DNA of 20,818 bases from NCBI GenBank assembly GCA_002426575.1, contig DIRE01000059.1, positions 1-20,818 on the forward strand, read 5' to 3'. This DNA is from Clostridiaceae bacterium UBA5444 (lineage in GTDB: Bacteria; Bacillota; Clostridia; Clostridiales; Oxobacteraceae). The position numbers were made by a program, and so were the translations under genes. Below are positions 1 to 6,778 of this stretch, one piece after another (position 1 is the first letter of the stretch; every line of letters begins with the position of its first letter). The notes under the pieces are model-generated. The model saw only the letters and a list, made by a program, of their open reading frames with translations, searched no databases and was not told the origin of the DNA.

Positions 1-56
1 ACATCCAAGGCTTTAAGCCACCAAAAGGTGTGATAAGCGCGAATTATCTAATCTGA

Positions 57-167
57 GTACATTTGTACATATTTTTAGAACCAGTGCTTGCAACGGGATA
101 TAATATAGTTGATGTAGATGTAGCAAAGGAGAGAGGAATATTAGTTACTAATGTTGTGAACAAATAG
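57..167 (+). pseudogene. Fragment of a 2-hydroxyacid dehydrogenase gene
   Basis: The frame running to the TAG at 165-167 reads PVLATGYNIVDVDVAKERGI followed by LVTNVVNK. This closely resembles the conserved stretch of D-isomer 2-hydroxyacid dehydrogenases (glycerate/hydroxypyruvate reductase type) just before the NAD-binding domain. The frame is closed upstream by a TGA at 54-56 and downstream by the TAG, leaving about 36 codons where the family has about 320. It lacks the Rossmann GxGxxG motif and the catalytic Arg, Glu and His, so it cannot be an active enzyme. Codons 3-53, in the same frame before the TGA, encode a short peptide I do not recognise. Call rests on sequence recall only. Confidence 0.55.
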
Positions 168-191
168 GCTGGGCAGCAAAGCAATATAAAA

Positions 192-250
192 AAATAAACC
201 GTAGAGCAAGGTTATTATATAAATCCCATTGCTCCATGGCCTATTTTTTT
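192..250 (-). terminator. Probable terminator of the PTS/GH4 operon (may work both ways)
   Basis: The inverted repeat GAGCAA (204-209) / TTGCTC (229-234) can extend by a GG/CC pair across a bulge. On the minus strand it is followed by a T-rich run (about 191-200). On the plus strand it is followed by T7 at 244-250. It lies about 120 bp past the stop codon of the GH4 gene, the last gene of the leftward operon. The stem is short, so this is a moderate call. Confidence 0.4.
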
Positions 251-356
251 ACTTTTTATTTATACATATAGATGTATGTTAATACATCTATACGCTAGTT
301 ATGCTTAAAAAACACTTCGTTTTTCGGAGGTTTCCCTGTTATCTCTTTATAACCTT

Positions 357-1667
357 TTACTTATACTGTGGTAAATAATCAATATTTTCTTTTATAATAT
401 CATCAAGCAGCTTTTTAGCCGTTGCTGCAGATGGAATCAATGGGTGTACGGTAAGGGCCTGAAGCGCAGTATAGTAATTACCTGTTACCCCGGCTTCAAC
501 TGTTAATTCTTCATATGCTTTGACTGCCTGCATAAGTCCTCTTATTTTCACAGGCATATGTCCTGAACTTACCGGAGTTATGCCGTATTTACCTATTACA
601 GCATTTGTTTCTATTACTACATTATCGGGCAAATCTGCAATGGCACCATTATTTCTGACATTTACAGTTTGAATATCACATTTATTATTGTATATTGAGT
701 TTATTAAGGAGCAGGCAGCATCTGAATAATGTGCTCCTCCTCTCTTTGCAAGCTCAGGAGGCTTTATATCCAAATCAGGGTTTTTATACAGCTCAAAAAG
801 ATTATGCTCAATTTTACTAACGACTTCTCCTCTTGTCCCTTCCTTTTCTGCTGCTTCCTGCTCTTCTTTCAGCATATCATCCGTCATATAGTAATATTTA
901 AGATATGAGCATGGAAGCATGCCCAGCGATTTAATAAAATCAGCATCCCATGCAAAATCCGGTATATTTTTCAGAGACATGGATTTCCCATCTGCCATTT
1001 CCTCTATAATCCTATCTGTAATATCCTCCCCATCAAGATATACTTTCCTGCCCCATAGAAGATGGTTAAGTCCAACAAAGTCTATATTAATTCTATTTAC
1101 AGCTACCCCAAGAATGTCTGCAATGCCGTTAACCATCCCAATAGGAACATTGCATAAGCCTGCTGTCTTCACATTGGTATGCTTAATCACAGCTTCTGTA
1201 ACAATTCCGGATGGATTGGTAAAGTTGATCAGCCATGCATTTGGAGCCAATTCCTCCATGTCCCTGCAGATATCAAGTATTACCGGGATCGTTCTTTGTG
1301 CATTAGCAAAGCCCCCTGCGCCTGTGGTTTCTTGCCCGATAGTACCATATCTCAGAGGTATTTTCTCATCCCTTATTCTTGCTTTAAGCTGACCTACTCT
1401 AAATTGTGTCGTAACAAAATCGGCCCCCTTTAAAGCTTCTCTTCTATCCAGAGATAAATGAATTTTAATATCCACCCCTGCCTTCAAAACCATGCGCTTT
1501 GCAAGGTTGCCCACTATTTCGAGCTTTTCCTTGCCCTCCTCAATATCAACAAGATAAATGTCGCTAACTGGAAGCTCGTCATATCTTTTTATAAACCCTT
1601 CTATAAGCTCTGGAGTATAGCTTGATCCGCCGCCTATAGTTACTATCTTAATACCTTTTTTATTCAT
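357..1667 (-). CDS. licH: GH4 6-phospho-beta-glucosidase
   Basis: 436 aa, the usual size for glycoside hydrolase family 4. It hydrolyses 6-phospho-beta-glucosides delivered by the PTS to glucose 6-phosphate and glucose in the cytoplasm. The family uses NAD+ and a divalent metal in a redox-elimination mechanism. Visible motifs: N-terminal NAD-binding GGGSSYTPEL (residues 12-21), acidic end of strand 2 LVDIE (39-43), NFTNPSG (148-154), metal-ligand Cys172 in LCNVP and His202 in GLNHLLW. GGGSSYTPE and CNVP are typical of the 6-phospho-beta-glucosidase branch (LicH/CelF) rather than alpha-galactosidases or alpha-glucosidases. The start overlaps the end of the IIA gene by 8 nt (ATGAATAA), so translation is probably coupled. 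Last gene of the operon; the true sugar (cellobiose, chitobiose or another beta-diglucoside) is not fixed by sequence. Confidence 0.93.
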   Translation of the reverse strand: MNKKGIKIVTIGGGSSYTPELIEGFIKRYDELPVSDIYLVDIEEGKEKLEIVGNLAKRMVLKAGVDIKIHLSLDRREALKGADFVTTQFRVGQLKARIRDEKIPLRYGTIGQETTGAGGFANAQRTIPVILDICRDMEELAPNAWLINFTNPSGIVTEAVIKHTNVKTAGLCNVPIGMVNGIADILGVAVNRINIDFVGLNHLLWGRKVYLDGEDITDRIIEEMADGKSMSLKNIPDFAWDADFIKSLGMLPCSYLKYYYMTDDMLKEEQEAAEKEGTRGEVVSKIEHNLFELYKNPDLDIKPPELAKRGGAHYSDAACSLINSIYNNKCDIQTVNVRNNGAIADLPDNVVIETNAVIGKYGITPVSSGHMPVKIRGLMQAVKAYEELTVEAGVTGNYYTALQALTVHPLIPSAATAKKLLDDIIKENIDYLPQYK

Positions 1668-2007
1668 TTATAATCATCTCTCTATATTTTTTATTTTCTT
1701 TGTACATTTCTATCATTTCCTTAATTAAATCCTTTGACAGTATTGCAGCCATCAAATGATCCTCCGCATGCACCAATAGTAAGGAAACCTCCTGCTTTTT
1801 ACCGCAAGCTTCATTTTGTATCATTTTATTTTGTATTTCATGGGTTTCATTAAGTTCATCCTTTGCTTTACTAATAAATTCATCCGCTTTATCGAAATTT
1901 CCTACCCTTGCCTCGTTTAAGGCCTCAAAGCACATAGACTTTGCATTTCCCGCGTGACTGATAATAGTAAATACTGTTTCTTCCAAGTCCATAATTTTTG
2001 CCTCCAA
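1660..2007 (-). CDS. licA: PTS lactose/cellobiose-family IIA component
   Basis: 115 aa, full length for the small three-helix IIA proteins of the lactose/N,N'-diacetylchitobiose PTS family. It takes phosphate from HPr and passes it to the IIB cysteine. The diagnostic segment is LLLVHAEDHLMAA: His80 corresponds to the phosphorylated histidine of lactococcal IIA-Lac, and Asp83 and His84 to the metal-site Asp and nearby His. The N-terminal helix (residues 8-48) has the alternating Ala and Lys/Glu pattern of the trimer-forming helices. It starts 6 bp after the IIB gene and overlaps the GH4 gene by 8 nt, so the genes form one operon. Within this family cellobiose, lichenan, chitobiose and lactose types cannot be told apart from IIA alone; the GH4 partner argues for a beta-glucoside. 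Confidence 0.93.
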   Translation of the reverse strand: MEAKIMDLEETVFTIISHAGNAKSMCFEALNEARVGNFDKADEFISKAKDELNETHEIQNKMIQNEACGKKQEVSLLLVHAEDHLMAAILSKDLIKEMIEMYKENKKYREMIINE

Positions 2008-2013
2008 TCTTGT

Positions 2014-2319
2014 CTATTTAAGTAAATCCAATGCAATTTCCAATGTTTTCTTTCCATTTACAAGTCCATATACTTGTGGGGGAATATTAGCAAATTTTTT
2101 ACCCTTTTCATCTACTATTTTTTTAACTGACTTTTCCATATACTTTACTTGAGGCCCAAGCAAAAAAACATCGTACTTATCAACATACCTGTCAAGTTCA
2201 TCTACAGGCACTGCCTTTATCTCCAAATCAGTAATTCCTTTTTGCCTAGCCGATTCTTCCATTTTTGTTACTAATAAGCTAGTTGACATTCCTGCTGCAC
2301 ACATTAATAATATTTTCAC
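2014..2319 (-). CDS. licB: PTS lactose/cellobiose-family IIB component
   Basis: 101 aa, typical of stand-alone IIB of the lactose/cellobiose family. It carries phosphate on Cys7 in the loop MCAAGMSTSLL, which matches the phosphocysteine P-loop of E. coli IIB-cellobiose, and hands it to the sugar bound by IIC. A second family signature, LLGPQVKYM, is at about residues 55-63. Translation starts at a GTG (2317-2319), preceded by a strong AAGGAGGG ribosome binding site at 2324-2332. An 11-bp-stem hairpin lies directly upstream, separating this gene from the IIC gene. Acts in the cytoplasm, docked on IIC. Confidence 0.93.
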   Translation of the reverse strand: MKILLMCAAGMSTSLLVTKMEESARQKGITDLEIKAVPVDELDRYVDKYDVFLLGPQVKYMEKSVKKIVDEKGKKFANIPPQVYGLVNGKKTLEIALDLLK

Positions 2320-2334
2320 TCTTTCCCTCCTTTT

Positions 2335-2378
2335 TTAATGCGTTAGATTATAGAATTAATTTATATATAACGCATTAA
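2335..2378 (-). repeat. Intercistronic stem-loop between IIC and IIB genes
   Basis: Perfect 11-bp arms TTAATGCGTTA (2335-2345) and TAACGCATTAA (2368-2378) enclose a 22-nt AT-rich loop. In the leftward mRNA the hairpin ends just before the ribosome binding site of the IIB gene. No T-run follows it, so it is not an ordinary terminator. It could protect or define an RNA end between the membrane component and the small cytoplasmic components, or mask the IIB ribosome binding site. The structure is seen; the role is inferred. Confidence 0.6.
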
Positions 2379-2426
2379 TGATTTTATATTAAGATATTTA
2401 TTGTGTTATATGAATCAAAATATAGA

Positions 2427-3686
2427 TTACATTTCAACTGCTGAGGTATTTTCCATTTCCATTGATTCATTTATTAATTGTTGTTTCTCAGCAGCCTTAA
2501 AGAATGGAAGGTAAATACAGGTTGCTATTACTATGGAAATAGCTGACCAAACAGCTGCTCTCCAGTCCCCACCAGTTGCCAAAAATGGCCCGATAATCGG
2601 AGGCATTGTCCATGGAACCAAAGCTATCGGTTTTCCAATTATATTGAAGAACATTAACAGATAGGTTGAAGCAGTGAGAATTAGTGGTGCTATGGTAAAG
2701 GGGATCAACATAATTGGGTTTAAAACTATTGGAAATCCAAAAATAACTGGCTCATTTATTTCAAAACAAGCTGAAGGGAGAGCAACCTTTCCTAAATCCT
2801 TATAGAGTTTGCTTTTTGAGCGTAGCATTAAAATTACAAGACATAGTGTAGCTCCTGTTCCGCCTATATTTACAAACAATGGATAGAAGCCAGATGCTGT
2901 AATATATGGTATAGGCTTATGTGCAACAAAAGCTTCTGTATTTGCAGCTATATATTGAAGAAAGATTGGGTCAGCAACACCCTCAAGGGTCATATCACCA
3001 TGAATACCTGCAGACCAGAGCAAGGTTACAAGCAGGCTGTAAATCAATATTCCAGGCAAAGTATTCAAAGCAAAAACCAAAGGGCTGAATATGGAAGTGA
3101 TGAAAGATGTGATGTCAAAGCCCACGACAACTCTTATTAACCATAGTATTATTATGACTGTTAATGAAGGAGTCAAAGCTACAAAGGAATTACCTACTGC
3201 TGGAGGTACACCTTCAGGCAGCTTTATAACTAAATCCTTCTTAATAAAGAATCTTAGGGTTTCTATAGCAAAAATTGAAACGATAATAGCTGTAAACAAC
3301 CCTGTTGCACCAAAATTGCTAATATCTAATTGATAATCCGGTGTAACCTGAGTCATCAGGAAAGCAACAAGAGCCATTACAGCTCCTGATATTGGGTCAA
3401 TATCATAGCCTTTAGCCAGATGATAACCAATTCCTATGGCAGAAAGCAAACCTATTACACCAAATGTACAGTTTACTACGAAGCCCATCTTAACTCCAAA
3501 TTCTCCAATTATGCCTTCCCACCCCTCAATCGGTAAATTCCCTAATATGAGGAATATACTTCCGACAATAATGAATGGGATGGTAATTGTAAGTCCGTTA
3601 CGAATTGCTACCAGATGTCTTTGATTCCCTATTTTGATTAGGGGCGGCATTACTTTTTCCTGGAAAAAATCCATGAATTTTTCCAT
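2427..3686 (-). CDS. licC: PTS lactose/cellobiose-family IIC permease
   Basis: 419 aa membrane component that binds and translocates the beta-glucoside. The start is set at 3686 (MEKFMDFFQEKVMPPL) because AGGAGG at 3694-3699 sits 7 nt before it, and because the N-terminus matches the family (short amphipathic segment, then IGNQRHLVAIRNG). The frame stays open to 3860, but that upstream part runs through the sigma-54 promoter and operator repeats and is not coding. About ten hydrophobic segments follow. The NEPVIFGFPIVLNPIMLIPF motif is the family's sugar-site signature with its conserved Glu. The W-T-M-PP-I-GPFLATGGD segment near the C-terminus is also typical. First gene of the operon IIC-IIB-IIA-GH4, with the sigma-54 promoter 55 bp upstream. 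Confidence 0.93.
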   Translation of the reverse strand: MEKFMDFFQEKVMPPLIKIGNQRHLVAIRNGLTITIPFIIVGSIFLILGNLPIEGWEGIIGEFGVKMGFVVNCTFGVIGLLSAIGIGYHLAKGYDIDPISGAVMALVAFLMTQVTPDYQLDISNFGATGLFTAIIVSIFAIETLRFFIKKDLVIKLPEGVPPAVGNSFVALTPSLTVIIILWLIRVVVGFDITSFITSIFSPLVFALNTLPGILIYSLLVTLLWSAGIHGDMTLEGVADPIFLQYIAANTEAFVAHKPIPYITASGFYPLFVNIGGTGATLCLVILMLRSKSKLYKDLGKVALPSACFEINEPVIFGFPIVLNPIMLIPFTIAPLILTASTYLLMFFNIIGKPIALVPWTMPPIIGPFLATGGDWRAAVWSAISIVIATCIYLPFFKAAEKQQLINESMEMENTSAVEM

Positions 3687-3740
3687 AATCAAACCTCCTT
3701 CAAATAATTGATTATTACGATTATTACAAATATTATATGA

Positions 3741-3757
3741 AGCAAGTATCATGCCAA
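3741..3757 (-). promoter_or_regulatory. Sigma-54 (-24/-12) promoter of the PTS operon
   Basis: Read on the minus strand the sequence is TTGGCAT-GATAC-TTGCT, against the consensus TTGGCAC-N5-TTGCW. The invariant GG and GC are present with exactly 10 nt between them. Transcription would start near 3730, giving a leader of about 45 nt before the IIC start at 3686. The gene immediately upstream encodes a sigma-54-interacting AAA+ activator, so the promoter and its activator are neighbours. Confidence 0.88.
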
Positions 3758-3804
3758 GCTTTAAAACCTGCTGCAAAGCTCCTATATTAAAGGGATTTCG
3801 GAAA

Positions 3805-3859
3805 TGTGTATCATGTGTATTATTTATGATACACAAATGTGTATCATAAATAATACACA
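3805..3859. promoter_or_regulatory. Palindromic enhancer (UAS) for the LevR-like activator
   Basis: Two perfect 22-bp inverted arms, 3814-3835 and 3838-3859, are separated only by AA. Each arm is itself a partial palindrome of the form TGTGTAT-N8-ATACACA or its near equivalent. A third half-site, TGTGTATCAT, is at 3805-3814. The centre (3836-3837) is about 95-105 bp upstream of the predicted sigma-54 transcription start, the usual range for enhancer-binding activators. The right arm overlaps the last codons and stop of the activator gene (stop at 3844-3846). Binding by that activator is inferred from position and symmetry. Confidence 0.72.
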
Positions 3860-6552
3860 ATTTTTGTTACATTAAGGTATTCATCATCAGAAAATACTAC
3901 ATCAAATGAATTTTCTATAGGCTTTATGGCCTCTTTAATAACCTTGTATTCATTCATATGCTGCTTTATAAACTCTTCATGATTTTTTGTATTGGCCGTT
4001 TCATTTTTCTTTAATGCATTTTCAATAGCACAGCCTAAATGCAGCATAAGTCCTATTACAACATTTTCACTGACTTTTGTACCTGAATTATAAAGGCGAA
4101 TATAGAATTTCTTAAAGCTGTCTGTGTACCTTTTTGCATCAATATCTATGTTTTTGCTTACTACCTCTTCCATATTATTAATAACTTTGAGTGTTCTGAT
4201 ATTTTCATGTAAATCAATTAATTTATCCCTTTTGAAAATTTCAGAGGTAGAGATATAAATCATATCCTTATCATTTGGATTAAACGGGCTTATAATAACC
4301 AAAACATTTTTTTGTTCCTTGACCTTGTCAATATTTTTTCTAAACGTTATTTTATCTGATATCTCAATAGGTATAACCTCAATATCAAGATTTTCAATTC
4401 CTATTTTTTGCTCAAGGATGGATTTTAATTTTACTGCTGCGCCCTGTCCTGTCATACATGCAGTTAAAATAACATCTCTCTTTAAATTATTGGTTAATTC
4501 AAAATTATCCTTGTGTATCCTTCCTATATAGGGGCTTAGTTTAATGCAGGAATCATATACCTCCTCCAAAGAAGAATTAAGCAGGGCCTTTCTTGTAGCA
4601 TTGAGCACCATGGGTGTAGAAACCATTTCCACAGTCTTTACAGGTATATTTGTCTCTTCGTGGATTTCATCTCCTAGTACTACCAAATAGCCCATATCCA
4701 CAAGGAAAATAACACCCTTTCCCTTATTAATCTTTTTTACTATTTCAGTAATATTTTCTTGAGCTATACTTGGCTTTTGGCTTAAGGGCATATTATAACC
4801 CACTGCATAGTTTTCACCTAAGAGGTGATTGGCCACATCTGCAATGGAAGTGGCTGCTGAATCTCCATGCATTGCAACAAGTACTGCCACCCTTTCATCA
4901 TCCTTAGTTTCTACCTCGTCAATGCATAAAAACATAGCTATAAAGCCTACTTCATCATTGGGAAGATCAATGTTTAAGCCCTTTTTAACCTTATCCTTAA
5001 GAAATAGCGCTTGCCTAAATTCTAGGCTGTGCTTTTGCTTAATATCCTCCAATTGATTATTTTCAATTTTTTTACCACTATTGATTCTCTCAACTGTGCT
5101 TGTCAAATGCATGGAAAGTGCATGAAGGATTTTTGAGCTGAACTCTCTATGAAGTTCCTCTTCCGCTTCCTTTAGGAACTCTTCAACTATATCCACTATC
5201 TTTTTATTTACTACAGTATATAATTCTTCCAGATTTTCATTGTTAACGTTAAGTATATACTTTTTTAAATAGGTATTTAAATCGAGACTCATTACTGCTT
5301 TAATATCCTCTTTATTCATGCCCTCTGACTCTAAGATATTCCTCTTTTCTTCTATAGCATCGTAAAAATTAAATGTTTTTATATCGGTTCTCCGGATGCT
5401 TCTTGCATAGCCATCAAAATCGATTACATCACTATTGCCAATAAGCTTGTCAATTTCATATTTATGCTCCAAATATTTATCAGCACCGTGCAATACATTT
5501 TCTGTCAGGGTTTGGCTATGTATGCATACCACCTCGTCCCTGTTCACCATGGCCTGAAGAAAGGCCTTTGCACAGCATATTTTAATATCATTTCTAAGTT
5601 GACCAATATTATTAGGGCAGTCATAGAGCAGGAGTGCCTTTAGTGTATTTGCTGTTATGAGTATCCTTCTATTAATGCATAAAGCCTCTTCCTTAAAAAA
5701 CTTCATAATAAGCTCATATCTTTCCGCCAATGTCCTTTCCCTTAGAGGAGGAAGTTTTATAATCATTGGTATTCTTCTAATAAAGGTTTTAAGCAACGAG
5801 GATTCAATATTTTCTGTTGTGGCACAAATTATAAAAACATTGACATGGGATTCATTATTTGACTCCCCAAGTTTTCTAAATACTCCCTTGTCTATAAGAG
5901 AAAAAAGCATTTCTTGACCTTCTGAGGGAAGTCTATGCACTTCATCGAGGAACAACACTCCTCCATCAGCTTTTTCTACGAGACCTGTTCTATCATTTTC
6001 TGCACCTGTATAAGCTCCTTTTTTTACTCCAAAAAGCTGAGCCATAAGTAATTGAGGGTTATTTGCATAATCTGCACAATTAAAGGTTACAAAGGGGCAG
6101 CCATCCCTCATCCTCCCAATTTCTACAGCATACCTGTACATAATTTCTGCAAACATGGATTTTCCTGTGCCCGTCTCACCATATATAAGGGTGTGAAGCT
6201 TATTTGAAGGGTATATTATTGCTGCCTTTGCCTGCTGAATGGCATTTCCAAGGCTATATTTTGCTCCAATAATATTCTCAAATATATCTTCATCGGCTTT
6301 AATCTCACTTTTCAGCTGCTTTTCATCATTGGAGCTAATACTTTTGATCTTATACAGAACTGGTTTTCCATCTGCCTTTTCGACTTTTCCCAGCCTAAAT
6401 AATTTATTTAGGTCACTTGATACGTTGGTTCTCTCAAGTCCTAAAATTTCGCAAACTTCCATAGTGGATATACCCGATACATTTCCACTTTCCCTATACT
6501 GTCTCAAACATGTTTCCTTCACAGTTTTATAAATGTTGTCAATTCTATACAT
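3844..6552 (-). CDS. LevR/CelR-type sigma-54 activator with AAA+, PRD and EIIA/EIIB domains
   Basis: 902 aa from the chosen start (MYRIDNIYKTVKE, which fits the family N-terminus). ATGs at 6561 and 6594 are alternatives: a ribosome binding site at 6563-6571 is 12 nt before the 6552 ATG but only 3 nt before the 6561 one. Domains in order: N-terminal winged HTH (1-70); AAA+ sigma-54 domain with Walker A GETGTGKS (125-132), sigma-54 contact loop GAYTGA (179-184, Tyr in place of the usual Phe) and Walker B ending D203-E204; PRD1 (about 436-551, His482); EIIA-Man-like (about 555-676, His562 in AMHGDSA); EIIB-Gat-like (about 692-786, Cys699 in TACMTGQG); PRD2 (about 801-902, His838 in LMLHLG). This is the layout of B. 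subtilis LevR, where HPr phosphorylates the EIIA-like His to activate and a PTS IIB phosphorylates the PRD2 His to inhibit. It probably drives the adjacent PTS operon when substrate drains phosphate from IIB. Confidence 0.92.
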   Translation of the reverse strand: MYRIDNIYKTVKETCLRQYRESGNVSGISTMEVCEILGLERTNVSSDLNKLFRLGKVEKADGKPVLYKIKSISSNDEKQLKSEIKADEDIFENIIGAKYSLGNAIQQAKAAIIYPSNKLHTLIYGETGTGKSMFAEIMYRYAVEIGRMRDGCPFVTFNCADYANNPQLLMAQLFGVKKGAYTGAENDRTGLVEKADGGVLFLDEVHRLPSEGQEMLFSLIDKGVFRKLGESNNESHVNVFIICATTENIESSLLKTFIRRIPMIIKLPPLRERTLAERYELIMKFFKEEALCINRRILITANTLKALLLYDCPNNIGQLRNDIKICCAKAFLQAMVNRDEVVCIHSQTLTENVLHGADKYLEHKYEIDKLIGNSDVIDFDGYARSIRRTDIKTFNFYDAIEEKRNILESEGMNKEDIKAVMSLDLNTYLKKYILNVNNENLEELYTVVNKKIVDIVEEFLKEAEEELHREFSSKILHALSMHLTSTVERINSGKKIENNQLEDIKQKHSLEFRQALFLKDKVKKGLNIDLPNDEVGFIAMFLCIDEVETKDDERVAVLVAMHGDSAATSIADVANHLLGENYAVGYNMPLSQKPSIAQENITEIVKKINKGKGVIFLVDMGYLVVLGDEIHEETNIPVKTVEMVSTPMVLNATRKALLNSSLEEVYDSCIKLSPYIGRIHKDNFELTNNLKRDVILTACMTGQGAAVKLKSILEQKIGIENLDIEVIPIEISDKITFRKNIDKVKEQKNVLVIISPFNPNDKDMIYISTSEIFKRDKLIDLHENIRTLKVINNMEEVVSKNIDIDAKRYTDSFKKFYIRLYNSGTKVSENVVIGLMLHLGCAIENALKKNETANTKNHEEFIKQHMNEYKVIKEAIKPIENSFDVVFSDDEYLNVTKIVYYL

Positions 6553-6704
6553 AACAAACATTAACTCCTTTCGCTGTAATAGGGTACATAACATCTAAGT
6601 GTATAGCTTTATAAATAAGTTCTGGATTTATTCTATAAATTGTCATCATGAGTTATTTCTGCAGATGTATGTAAAGTCCTGCAATAATTCCATGTAAGGG
6701 AGGT

Positions 6705-6750
6705 AGTCACATCATAAGTTATATCATGGGATGTGGCTTGTGATGTGACT
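6705..6750. repeat. Long inverted repeat between the two regulator genes
   Basis: Arms AGTCACATCATAAG (6705-6718) and CTTGTGATGTGACT (6737-6750) match over 14 positions with one non-Watson-Crick pair. In a plus-strand transcript that pair would be U-G; in the minus-strand mRNA it would be A-C. The loop is 18 nt. It lies downstream of the ArsR-type gene and upstream of the LevR-like gene. No T-run follows on either strand, so a simple intrinsic terminator is not supported. It may be an operator or an RNA end structure. Confidence 0.5.
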
Positions 6751-6778
6751 GGGAGACTTCCGAAAAAGTAGTAAATGA

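Noticed and set aside
919..1433. Open frames on the plus strand inside the GH4 gene
   Set aside because: They are antisense to a clearly conserved gene, have no ribosome binding sites and resemble no known protein.
3687..3860. Upstream extension of the IIC gene (58 extra codons to an ATG at 3858-3860)
   Set aside because: It would run through the sigma-54 promoter and palindromic enhancer, has no family similarity, and a strong ribosome binding site sits before the internal ATG at 3686.
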